This document shows positions 1-7,015 of a stretch of DNA of 24,706 nt, piece after piece. Each line of letters starts with the position of its first letter. The first letter of the stretch is position 1. The notes beneath the pieces were generated by a model. It searched no databases, was not told where the DNA came from, and saw only the letters and a program-made list of their open reading frames with translations. This DNA comes from an uncultured Eubacteriales bacterium (GTDB lineage: Bacteria; Bacillota; Clostridia; Oscillospirales; CAG-272). The stretch covers positions 1 through 24,706 of the forward strand of contig UQNQ01000024.1 of NCBI GenBank assembly GCA_900542425.1, given 5' to 3'. Position numbers and translations under genes: made by a program.

Positions 1-862
1 GAATGGTAAAGTCGAGCGTGGCATTTTCCGTAGTACCGGAGTTGGTCACTTCGGCATCGGTGCCGGGGTCACCTGTTGAAACGGAACCGACGGTTACGGT
101 CGCGGCGGCTCCAGTAGGACCGGTAGGACCTGTGGGGCCTGTGGGACCCGTCGGACCCGTCGGACCTGTCGGACCGGTAATGCTTGCTCCTGCCGGACCT
201 TCTGGACCTTCAGGACCTGTGGGACCTGTGGGACCCATTTGTCCGTTTGTACCTGCGGTGCCTGTTGCACCTGTCGGACCTGTGGGACCCGTGGGGCCCG
301 TCGGACCTGTTGCACCTGTTGCACCTGTCGCGCCCGTTGCACCGGTTGCCCCCGTCGCACCTGTGGGGCCTGTGGGACCCGTCGGACCCATTTGTCCGTT
401 TGTACCGGCAATACCGGTGGGACCGGTAGGACCCGTTGGACCCATTGCACCATTCAGTCCTGCAGGACCGGTAGGACCTGTGGGACCCATCAAGCCATTG
501 GAGCCTGCGGGACCAGTCGGACCAGTTGCACCTCTGGCACCAGTCGCACCAGTCGCACCGGTCGCACCCGTTGCACCTGTTGCACCTGTTGGTCCGGGTG
601 GACCTCCTGCGGGACCTGTAGCACCAGTTGCACCTGTCGCACCTGTGGGACCGGTAGGACCCGGAAAGCCCATTGGGCCCGTGGGACCCATTGGTCCGGG
701 AATTCCCGGAAAGCCCATGGGACCGGTGGGACCGGTAGGACCCGTTGGCCCTGTGGGACCTGTCGGTCCTGTCGGAATACAACAGCAGCCACATGTGCAG
801 CAATCCATAGGTCTTCCGCAGCGCGGGCATAGATTTCTTCTATTATAAGGATTGGAATTCAT
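1..862 (-). CDS. Collagen-like G-x-T repeat surface protein (C-terminus cut by window edge)
   Basis: Read on the minus strand from ATG at 862 (upstream AAGGAG, about 8 nt away), 287 codons are open to the left edge. Residues 1-28 are hydrophilic and hold eight cysteines (12, 15, 21, 22, 24, 26, 27, 28), including CPRC. Residues about 31-251 are Gly-x-y triplets, mostly GPT and GAT, as in BclA-type exosporium filaments. The triplet phase is broken at GPAGGPPGPT and at GPAGASITGPT. From residue 252 the sequence turns into a Thr/Val-rich stretch (ATVTVGSVSTGDPGTDAEV) that in clostridial collagen-like proteins leads into a globular C-terminal domain, missing here. The threonine-rich triplets are possible O-glycosylation sites, and the gene lies 72 nt downstream of a glycosyltransferase, so co-transcription is likely. 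Surface or spore location is inferred, not seen. Confidence 0.88.
   Translation of the reverse strand, partial: MNSNPYNRRNLCPRCGRPMDCCTCGCCCIPTGPTGPTGPTGPTGPTGPMGFPGIPGPMGPTGPMGFPGPTGPTGATGATGATGPAGGPPGPTGATGATGATGATGATGARGATGPTGPAGSNGLMGPTGPTGPAGLNGAMGPTGPTGPTGIAGTNGQMGPTGPTGPTGATGATGATGATGATGATGPTGPTGPTGPTGATGTAGTNGQMGPTGPTGPEGPEGPAGASITGPTGPTGPTGPTGPTGPTGPTGAAATVTVGSVSTGDPGTDAEVTNSGTTENATLDFTI
110..772 (-). repeat. Collagen Gly-x-y coding tandem repeat
   Basis: About 220 codons of degenerate 9-bp units (GGN CCN ACN and GGN GCN ACN on the minus strand). Four longer modules of type AG(T/S/L)NG(Q/L/A)MGPTGPTG recur inside it, which suggests expansion by duplication. Such tracts vary in length between strains. 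Confidence 0.85.
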
Positions 863-934
863 GTGTATACACTCCTTAACGATTTGTCATGATATGAGGC
901 AGAACCACAAAGAAACTGTCTCAATGTAATATAT

Positions 935-2026
935 TCATAAATGGTTAGGAGAGTGCGGAGAAACACGTTTAAAATACTCTAAGTTTTGCAGATAAGCCGG
1001 TGAAGAAGGACGGAATGTCCCGGCAAGTCGGTTATACTCTTCCGCTTTTTCTCTGTTTCCGAGTTTGTCATAGCAAACGCAAAGCTGAATGCATGGCAAA
1101 TATCCGTGACAATCTTCGGAAATAAAGGCACCGCTTTTGTCTTTCCGAGGGGTAATTCGGGCAAGTTCATACCAAAAAGCGGCGGTGCGGTAATTTTGCA
1201 GACGCATCCATAGATTCCCGATTTCACAACAAATTTCCGCCCGCGGGGTATCATATCGAAAAGAAATGCAAAGATCGGAAATGGCTTCTGTCAAGTTTCC
1301 CGTTTCCCGGTGACAATAGGAGAGGATTTTACATGCTTCAATGTTATTCTCAATCCATCCGGCACCGTCTGAAAGAAAATTTTTCAGCATTTCGATTGCG
1401 CGGTCATATTGCTTATGGTAATACCGTTCACGCGCGTAATAAAAGATATCCCGGGGAGTAAATGGCTCCCCGCTTGCCTCCTGTTTTTCATAGATACGCA
1501 GGTTGCGGTCGCTGTAAACGGTCTTGATGGATTTGTGATTCACCGCCACATCGGTATACATGGCACGTCCTGTGTGTACAATAGCTTCATGTACACGCCC
1601 TTTCCATTCAAAGGGAATGCTTCTTCGGATAAGCCGTTCTCTGTAATAGGAAAAAACGGGCTTGTCATTTTCATCAAAAGCGGTGTTGTAACGCATCATA
1701 ATCACATCCGCTGTATCCGGTATGGTTTGTTTCATCTGAATAAATGCTTCTAGATTTTCTTTTGTGAAAACATCATCTGCATCCAGCCACATGGCAAAAT
1801 CCATAGTAGCTTTAGAAAAGGAAAAATTACGTGCAGCGGAAAAATCGTCTGTCCATTCAAAATCGAATACGCGGTCGGTATAGCGGAGAGCGATTTCTTT
1901 CGTTTTATCAGAGCTTCCTGTATCCACAATATTGATTTCATCAACGCCTTCCCGAATGCTGTCAAGACACCGTGCAAGAACGGCTTCTTCATTTTTTACA
2001 ATCATACATAAGCTGACGGTAGCCAT
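935..2026 (-). CDS. Family 2 glycosyltransferase with C-terminal TPR repeats
   Basis: A 363-aa protein. The N-terminal GT-A fold is clear: a KNEE motif at 11-14, VDTGSSDKT at 34-42, SAARNFS at 63-69 and the metal-binding LDADD at 81-85. From about residue 190 the protein is helical with tetratricopeptide-like units (YDRAIEMLKNF, GNLTEAISDL, NYRTAAFWYELA, GNREKAEEYNRLA). This architecture is shared by SunS-like and SgtA-like enzymes that attach sugars to proteins or peptides. It lies just upstream of the collagen-like gene on the same strand with no terminator between them, so its substrate is plausibly the threonines of that protein. The ATG at 2026 has CGGAGG about 8 nt upstream. Donor sugar and acceptor cannot be read from sequence. 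Confidence 0.9.
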   Translation of the reverse strand: MATVSLCMIVKNEEAVLARCLDSIREGVDEINIVDTGSSDKTKEIALRYTDRVFDFEWTDDFSAARNFSFSKATMDFAMWLDADDVFTKENLEAFIQMKQTIPDTADVIMMRYNTAFDENDKPVFSYYRERLIRRSIPFEWKGRVHEAIVHTGRAMYTDVAVNHKSIKTVYSDRNLRIYEKQEASGEPFTPRDIFYYARERYYHKQYDRAIEMLKNFLSDGAGWIENNIEACKILSYCHRETGNLTEAISDLCISFRYDTPRAEICCEIGNLWMRLQNYRTAAFWYELARITPRKDKSGAFISEDCHGYLPCIQLCVCYDKLGNREKAEEYNRLAGTFRPSSPAYLQNLEYFKRVSPHSPNHL

Positions 2027-2059
2027 GAAATGAAACCTCCGAGGTTATAAAGATAATGT

Positions 2060-2087
2060 TAGAATATGCATAATCCTGCCGGTTGGT
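2060..2087 (-). promoter_or_regulatory. Possible sigma-K/sigma-E type promoter of the glycosyltransferase-collagen operon
   Basis: On the minus strand AC (2087-2086), a 17-nt spacer and CATATTCTA (2068-2060) fit the mother-cell sporulation pattern AC-N17-CATANNNTA. The predicted transcript would start about 25 nt before the ATG at 2026. No good TTGACA/TATAAT pair is seen for this direction. The motif is short, so this is tentative. Confidence 0.4.
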
Positions 2088-2304
2088 ACCATAAGAGAAA
2101 TCAGAATGATTTTTGTTGAGAAAAAACTGCTTTTCTGATTGTTTTTTCATTTCAAACAAAAATATAAAAAAAGAGTCGCGCATTTTTTATATGTATTTTA
2201 TTAAAAATACAGTGTCCCTTTTTCATCGTTTCGTTCGTTATTTTAATTTGAGTGCCGTTGTTCGGAAAAGAAGAGTGCCGATATCAATTGCCCAAACAAA
2301 TTAC

Positions 2305-2333
2305 TTGACAAACGGCATGTTTTTTACTATAAT
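2305..2333 (+). promoter_or_regulatory. Sigma-A promoter of the acyl ligase-ACP operon
   Basis: TTGACA at 2305-2310, 17-bp spacer, TATAAT at 2328-2333: a perfect consensus. Start of transcription is expected near 2340. This places the GTG at 2374 within about 35 nt and the preferred TTG start at 2404 about 65 nt downstream. Confidence 0.88.
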
Positions 2334-2403
2334 GAATTTGTTATAAATTTGGGCGCTTATATGTTATCGGCTAGTGAAAACTTATAGGAAAGAAGGTTTT
2401 GTC

Positions 2404-4101
2404 TTGAAAAAAGGTCAGCCCACTCATATGATTTATGAATTTGACAATCTTTATGACGGAGTTGTCAAGCAGGCACAGCGCTACGGGGACAGAGACCGCT
2501 ATATTTACAAAGTCAAAAAGGAAGAGCGTCATTTTACTTATAACGACATGCTGACTCATGTCAATTATATCAGTTCGGCAATGACACGCCTTGGCGTTGC
2601 TGGCAGTTTTGTCGGCGTAACAGGTGATACCCATCCGGATTATGTTGCGACTTATCTTGCTACGGTGGCATGCGGCGGTGTGATTGTCCCACTGGACAAA
2701 GATATTTCCGAAGAACAGTTTGTCGGATTTGTCGATATGTGCAATATCGAGCTTGTTGTGTATACTCACTCTCTTCACAAAAAAATTCTTGACACCTGTG
2801 AGCAGATGAAAAGTGTCAAATATTTTGTCTGCATTGATTTTGATGGGGAAAAGCTTCCCGAGGATAATCGTTTCCTGACGTTTGAGAAATTTTTTGAAAT
2901 AGGAAAAGAAGCCTATGAGGCGGGAGACAGAACGGCAGAAAATCAGATTGTAGATAAAGAAAAACTTTGTACGATTCTTTTTACATCCGGAACAACAGGT
3001 ACAAGCAAAGGCGTTATGCTCAATCAGCGCAACCTGGTGACGGCCACCATGGATTCTGTTTCGATCATGGCGACAACGGAAGAGGACTCTTTTGTTTCTG
3101 TGCTTCCGATTCATCACTCGTATGAATTTACCTGTGAACAGCTGGCACTGCCGAATACCGGTGCCCAGACGTTTATCAATGATTCCATTAAAAATACACT
3201 TCGTAATTTTGCACAGTATAAACCGACAGCGCTCGTTCTGGTTCCGCTTTATGTGGAAACGATGCACAAAAAGATTTGGGCGGAAATTGAGAAAAAGGGA
3301 AAAGCAGGGCTGATTCGGAAGCTGATGCCGATTGCCAAAAGGATGCCTCGCCGTGTTCGCCGCATGATGTTCCATGAAATTATCGATGCGTTTGGCGGCA
3401 GACTTCAATATATTGTGTGCGGCGGAGCGCCGCTTCGTCCTGAACTGATGGATGATTTTGATACATTTGGCATTAAAATCTGCGAGGGCTATGGGATCAC
3501 GGAATGTGCACCGCTCGTGTCCGCAAATCCGATGCATTGGAGAAAATATCATTCGGCAGGGCTCAAGGTGCCGCATATGGAGGTCCGTATTGACAAAGCG
3601 GATCCGGCAGATGAAACCGGCGAGATTGTGACCCGCGGCGATGCTGTGATGATGGGTTATTATAAAAATTCCGTGGCAACCGCGGAGGCATTTACAGAGG
3701 ATGGATGGTTTAAAACCGGTGATATCGGGTATATTGACAATGATAATTTCATATTTATAACAGGTAGAAAGAAAAACGTTATCATTGCAAGCAACGGAAA
3801 GAATGTTTTTCCGGAGGAAATTGAGGAATACCTTGGTGCCTCCGAGCTTATAAGCGAATGTGTTGTTCTCGGTAGAAAGAGCGGGGATGAAAATGATGTG
3901 ATTATTACGGCACTCATTTATCCCAATTTCGACAAATTTGAGGGCAAAACGAAGGAAGAGATTCAAGCGGCAATCGAGGCAGAGATTGACGCGGTGAATA
4001 AAAAGCTCCCGACGTTCAAGCACATCAAATGCGTGGAAATCCGTGATACAGAGTTCGAAAAGACGACATCGCGCAAGATCATTCGCTATAAGCTGAAATA
4101 A
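2404..4101 (+). CDS. AMP-dependent acyl ligase (acyl-CoA or acyl-ACP synthetase family)
   Basis: 565 aa from TTG at 2404. This start has AAGAAGG 7 nt upstream; an in-frame GTG at 2374 would add ten residues but has no ribosome-binding site. Adenylate-forming motifs are complete: phosphate loop TSGTTGTSKG at 194-203, YGITE at 363-367, TGD with Asp440, hinge GRKKN at about 454-458, and a C-terminal TTSRKIIRY holding the likely catalytic lysine. It activates a carboxylate with ATP and passes it to a thiol. The next gene is an acyl carrier protein, so the acceptor may be that ACP rather than free CoA. That is an inference; a fatty acid or a peptidyl/aryl acid are both possible substrates. Confidence 0.9.
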   Translation: MKKGQPTHMIYEFDNLYDGVVKQAQRYGDRDRYIYKVKKEERHFTYNDMLTHVNYISSAMTRLGVAGSFVGVTGDTHPDYVATYLATVACGGVIVPLDKDISEEQFVGFVDMCNIELVVYTHSLHKKILDTCEQMKSVKYFVCIDFDGEKLPEDNRFLTFEKFFEIGKEAYEAGDRTAENQIVDKEKLCTILFTSGTTGTSKGVMLNQRNLVTATMDSVSIMATTEEDSFVSVLPIHHSYEFTCEQLALPNTGAQTFINDSIKNTLRNFAQYKPTALVLVPLYVETMHKKIWAEIEKKGKAGLIRKLMPIAKRMPRRVRRMMFHEIIDAFGGRLQYIVCGGAPLRPELMDDFDTFGIKICEGYGITECAPLVSANPMHWRKYHSAGLKVPHMEVRIDKADPADETGEIVTRGDAVMMGYYKNSVATAEAFTEDGWFKTGDIGYIDNDNFIFITGRKKNVIIASNGKNVFPEEIEEYLGASELISECVVLGRKSGDENDVIITALIYPNFDKFEGKTKEEIQAAIEAEIDAVNKKLPTFKHIKCVEIRDTEFEKTTSRKIIRYKLK

Positions 4102-4112
4102 AAACAGAGCCG

Positions 4113-4135
4113 ATTTTTCGTCTGGGGCGAAAAAT
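4113..4135 (+). other. Intercistronic hairpin between acyl ligase and ACP
   Basis: ATTTTTCG (4113-4120) can pair with CGAAAAAT (4128-4135) around a 7-nt loop. There is no following U-run, so it is not a normal terminator. It may set the relative expression of ligase and ACP by RNA processing or pausing. Confidence 0.4.
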
Positions 4136-4177
4136 TTGTCAAATCGTTGGTCGCATATGGCGGCATGGGAGGAGTAT

Positions 4178-4411
4178 ATGGAAATGTTTGAACAAATCAA
4201 AGGGATGCTGGCAGACAGCTTTGGTCTGAATCCTGATGAAATTATGACGGATTCAAGACTGGAAGCGGATCTTGGCATCAATTCCCTCGAGCTTGCGGAA
4301 CTTGCTCTCCGTTGTGACGAGGAATTCGACGTTGATATCGATGAAGAGGACATCCATAAGTTGATTACAGTCGGTGACGTCGCAAACTACATCGAAACGA
4401 AAAAAGCATAA
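4178..4411 (+). CDS. Acyl carrier protein
   Basis: 77 aa, acidic, in the usual size range of ACPs. The phosphopantetheine site is Ser36 in LGINSLELAEL; the usual Asp before this Ser is Asn here. Helix II and III patterns (LAELALRCDEEFDVDI, ITVGDVANYIE) fit the family. The start is ATG 4178 with GGAGG 5 nt upstream; ATG 4184 is an equally possible start. An upstream TTG at 4136 extends the frame but the added residues do not match ACPs. It follows the acyl ligase by 76 nt and shares its promoter, so it is probably the dedicated acceptor of that enzyme rather than the housekeeping ACP of fatty acid synthesis, for which no fab genes are seen here. Confidence 0.92.
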   Translation: MEMFEQIKGMLADSFGLNPDEIMTDSRLEADLGINSLELAELALRCDEEFDVDIDEEDIHKLITVGDVANYIETKKA

Positions 4412-4422
4412 GAACACATATC

Positions 4423-4465
4423 GGCGCGAAAAATTTTCAGAATCTGAATTTTTTCGCGCCTTTCC
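4423..4465 (+). terminator. Intrinsic terminator after the ACP gene
   Basis: A long stem GGCGCGAAAAA...TTTTTTCGCGCC (4423-4440 with 4444-4460, loop AAT, one bulge) followed by a T-rich stretch. It ends the ligase-ACP operon. Confidence 0.85.
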
Positions 4466-4473
4466 TATTGCTA

Positions 4474-4502
4474 TTGATTTTCCTTTTATTTTGTTGTAAA
4501 AT
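4474..4502 (+). promoter_or_regulatory. Sigma-A promoter of the M28 peptidase gene
   Basis: TTGATT at 4474-4479, 17-bp spacer, TAAAAT at 4497-4502. It lies directly after the upstream terminator and about 34 nt before the ATG at 4536. Confidence 0.7.
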
Positions 4503-4535
4503 GTTGTGGAATGATTATTCAGGAGGATTTTGTTT

Positions 4536-5789
4536 ATGGAGATCAGCGGAAAAAGAATGTACGAGCTTCTGGAAAAATTGAATTTTGTACGCCTTTCTAC
4601 CTTTGAGGGAGAAAAAAAGGCGGCAGATATTCTGGCAAAGGAAATTGAGGCTGCCGGAGTTACTCCGGTTGTAGAGACATTTAAGGCTCCGAGATATACA
4701 ATCAAGACGGCAAAGCTCGAGGTAACGGAGCCGGAATATAAGGAATATGAGGTTTCGGGATATGGCTTTTCCGGAAATGCCGCTGCAGACGGAATTGAGG
4801 CGGAATTTGCTTATCTGGAAGCGTTGGAGCCGATTGACCTTGTCGGTGTAAAAGGGAAAATCGTATTCATCGCAGGTGGAGTTGGCGCAGAAGGATTTGC
4901 AAAACTGATTGACGCCGGTGTACTTGGTTTCATTTCGCCGTCCGGAACATTTCGTGAGACAAAAGAAACCCTTGATTTGGATGAGCGCATGCTTCGTCCG
5001 ATGCATATTGAAAAAGGACAGCTTCCCGGCGTTTGTATCCGCATGACAGATGCGTTGGAGCTGGTTGCTTCCAAGCCGAAAAAAGTAAGGCTGACCCTTT
5101 CTCAGGAAGAAGGAGAAGCGGATTCTCAGAATGTGATTGCGGAAATTCCCGGTACGGAATATCCGGACGAGGTTATTGTTTATACAGCACACTATGACTC
5201 TGTCGTATTCAGTCCCGGTATGTTTGATAATGCTTCCGGTACAGCGACGATTCTTGAGTTGCTTCGTTATTATCAGGCAAATCCTCCAAAGCGTACTGTT
5301 CGGTTTATTTTCTGCGGTTCAGAAGAACGGGGACTTCTTGGAAGCAAGGCATATGTTGCGGCTCATGAAGATTTGCTTGATAAAATCCGTCTTTGTATCA
5401 ATGTAGATATGACGGGACCTCTGCTTGGCCGTGATGAAGCTCGGGTGACGGGAGAGGAATCCCTTTGCCATGCCATTACCTATCTTTATAAAGAAGTCGG
5501 TTATCCGATGAATGTCCGTCAGGATATTTATTCTTCCGATGCCATCCCATTTGCCGATAAGGGAATCCCCGGTGTCAACTTTATGCGAAATGCCGCTATG
5601 GGAACGGCACAGATCCATTGCCGTTATGACGTCATTGAAACTGTGACGGCAGAATCTATGGAACGCACGGCACGTTTTATTGCACTTTTCTCGGATAAAC
5701 TTGTCAATTCCGTGTTTTTCCCGGTAGAGAAGAAAATGCCGGATAATATGGTGGAAAAAATCGATAAATATTTGAGAAAGAAAAAATAA
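4536..5789 (+). CDS. M28 family zinc metallopeptidase (aminopeptidase) with PA-like insert
   Basis: 417 aa from ATG 4536, with AGGAGG 9 nt upstream. The di-zinc site of family M28 is complete: His219 (AHYDSV), bridging Asp231 (FDNASG), Glu263/Glu264 (GSEERGLLGS; general base and zinc ligand), Asp291 (NVDMTG) and His361 (QIHCRYD). Residues about 95-165 (DLVGVKGKIVFI, AKLIDAGVLGFI) look like a protease-associated domain between the N-terminal part and the catalytic core. No signal peptide or membrane segment is seen, so it is probably cytoplasmic and acts in peptide turnover. It is a single-gene unit with its own promoter and two terminators. Confidence 0.92.
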   Translation: MEISGKRMYELLEKLNFVRLSTFEGEKKAADILAKEIEAAGVTPVVETFKAPRYTIKTAKLEVTEPEYKEYEVSGYGFSGNAAADGIEAEFAYLEALEPIDLVGVKGKIVFIAGGVGAEGFAKLIDAGVLGFISPSGTFRETKETLDLDERMLRPMHIEKGQLPGVCIRMTDALELVASKPKKVRLTLSQEEGEADSQNVIAEIPGTEYPDEVIVYTAHYDSVVFSPGMFDNASGTATILELLRYYQANPPKRTVRFIFCGSEERGLLGSKAYVAAHEDLLDKIRLCINVDMTGPLLGRDEARVTGEESLCHAITYLYKEVGYPMNVRQDIYSSDAIPFADKGIPGVNFMRNAAMGTAQIHCRYDVIETVTAESMERTARFIALFSDKLVNSVFFPVEKKMPDNMVEKIDKYLRKKK

Positions 5790-5801
5790 AGTCGTGCATA
5801 G

Positions 5802-5820
5802 AAAGCAATATGCTTTTTTT
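5802..5820 (+). terminator. First terminator after the peptidase gene
   Basis: AAAGCA (5802-5807), loop ATA, TGCTTT (5811-5816), running into seven Ts. Short stem but good U-tract; a stronger one follows. Confidence 0.55.
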
Positions 5821-5871
5821 GGCGGAAAACTTCTATTAAAAAAACAAGATATCAAAGAAAATATCAGAAAA

Positions 5872-5899
5872 AACGTCGGAAACCATTCCGGCGTTTTTT
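5872..5899 (+). terminator. Second terminator after the peptidase gene
   Basis: AACGTCGGAA (5872-5881), loop ACCA, TTCCGGCGTT (5886-5895) and further Ts. Ten-bp stem with one G-U pair. Confidence 0.8.
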
Positions 5900-5966
5900 C
5901 GGCAGAACAGAAGAAACTTCATACTTGTTATATGATATTTTGAGTCAATGAAATTTTAGAGGTTTC

Positions 5967-5995
5967 TTGATATTGCTTATCGGATATGTTATACT
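5967..5995 (+). promoter_or_regulatory. Extended -10 sigma-A promoter of the HD-domain gene
   Basis: TTGATA at 5967-5972, 17-bp spacer, TATACT at 5990-5995 preceded by TG at 5987-5988 (extended -10). The motif overlaps the first codons of the longest possible reading frame (TTG 5967), which argues that translation starts later, at ATG 6030. Confidence 0.75.
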
Positions 5996-6029
5996 GGGAA
6001 TACAGAAATTGATTTCTCGGAGGAACCCT

Positions 6030-6722
6030 ATGATCAAACCGGATTACGAGAAGCTAGAAGCTTATATGAAAAAATGTGCGCAAGACACCTCACATGACAG
6101 CGAGCATATTTACCGCGTTTTATATATTGCCATGGAGATTGCTGCCGCGGAAGAGCAAGCGGGAGAATCCGTTGATTATGATGTCCTCATCGCTGCATGC
6201 CTTCTTCATGATATCGGCAGAGCGGAAGAACTTACAGATCCTTCTGTATGCCATGCTTCGATAGGGGCGGAAAAAGCATACCGTTTTCTTGTTGGGGAAG
6301 GCTTTCCGGAGCATTTTGCAGAGCATGTACGTGACTGTATTCTGTCTCATCGCTTTCGTATCCATCATCAGCCGAAAAGTATAGAAGCGAAGATTTTGTT
6401 TGATGCGGATAAGGTGGATGTTGCAGGTGCTTTGGGTATCGCACGTACGCTGATGTATAGGAACGGTCGGGGTAAATCACTTTATTCGCTTCTGCCGGAC
6501 GGATCTGTTTCAGAAGGTATCAGCGATACAGAACCGTCGTTTTTCGAGGAATATCACCGCAAGCTTGAAAAGATTTATTCCTGCTTTTATACCCGCCGCG
6601 GAGAAGAGCTTGCTTATTCTCGTAAATCAGCCGCCGTAGCGTTTTATCGCGCCATACTTGCTGAGGCGGGAGCCTCGCGAGGGAACGGCCGGAAGATTTT
6701 AGAGGAGAAACTTGCAAAGTAA
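6030..6722 (+). CDS. HD-domain metal-dependent phosphohydrolase
   Basis: 230 aa from ATG 6030, with CGGAGG 6 nt upstream. The HD fold signature is present: His22 or His26 (SHDSEHIYRV), His60-Asp61 (CLLHDIGRAEE), His75 (CHASIGAEKA), ILSHRF and Asp125/Asp127 (FDADKVD). Proteins of this small HD group are related to YedJ-like hydrolases of nucleotides or other phosphoesters; the substrate cannot be told here. No membrane segment is seen. It is a monocistronic gene convergent with the 2-oxoacid dehydrogenase operon. Confidence 0.88.
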   Translation: MIKPDYEKLEAYMKKCAQDTSHDSEHIYRVLYIAMEIAAAEEQAGESVDYDVLIAACLLHDIGRAEELTDPSVCHASIGAEKAYRFLVGEGFPEHFAEHVRDCILSHRFRIHHQPKSIEAKILFDADKVDVAGALGIARTLMYRNGRGKSLYSLLPDGSVSEGISDTEPSFFEEYHRKLEKIYSCFYTRRGEELAYSRKSAAVAFYRAILAEAGASRGNGRKILEEKLAK

Positions 6723-6965
6723 GGCTTCTTTGCAGCCGGAAAAGAAAGAGGCATGGACATTTGATTTTATGCAAATGAGGGTACTTTCTTTTTCATAGGG
6801 GCGAGCATGTTCTTTCCCGTGAGGGAAAATGGACAAATGGACACGGCTTCCTTTTGAATGGCTGAAAGATGGTTCTTGATATCCGCTGTTTATTGAAAGA
6901 GGGAGCGTGGAGCTTTTCCCAAATGTTCACGTTCAGAGTGAAAAGAGAATCACCGAAACCCATAT
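6723..6965. other. Gene-free stretch between convergent genes
   Basis: No convincing gene is seen. A small hairpin TTTCCC-GTGA-GGGAAA (6813-6828) with a GNRA tetraloop is present but has no U-tract. The stop region of the HD gene can form TGCAAAG/CTTTGCA around 6714-6734. The only clear termination signal for the HD gene is the shared one at 6966-7004. Confidence 0.5.
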
Positions 6966-7004
6966 AAAAGCCGGCATCCGAGATGCTCTCGGATGCCGGC
7001 TTTT
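6966..7004. terminator. Bidirectional intrinsic terminator between HD gene and E1 gene
   Basis: A perfect 18-bp stem: AAAAGCCGGCATCCGAGA (6966-6983) pairs with 6987-7004 across loop TGC. T-runs flank both sides, so it can stop transcription of the dehydrogenase operon (stop codon at 7016) and of the HD gene coming from the left. Confidence 0.92.
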
Positions 7005-7015
7005 GTTGTTTGTTT

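Noticed and set aside
110..772. CRISPR-like periodicity
   Set aside because: The period is 9 bp with degenerate third positions and no spacers; it is coding repeat.
3..848. Long plus-strand frame of GPV repeats over the collagen region
   Set aside because: It is the reverse complement reading of the minus-strand GPT/GAT repeats. The minus strand has the ribosome-binding site, a sensible head and a known C-terminal pattern; the plus frame has none of these and ends in unrelated sequence.
2374..2403. Upstream GTG start for the acyl ligase
   Set aside because: No ribosome-binding site before it, while TTG 2404 has AAGAAGG at good distance; kept only as an alternative.
2371..4353. 660-codon minus-strand frame opposite the acyl ligase
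   Set aside because: Antisense shadow of the ligase and ACP genes; low-complexity start and no recognisable domain.
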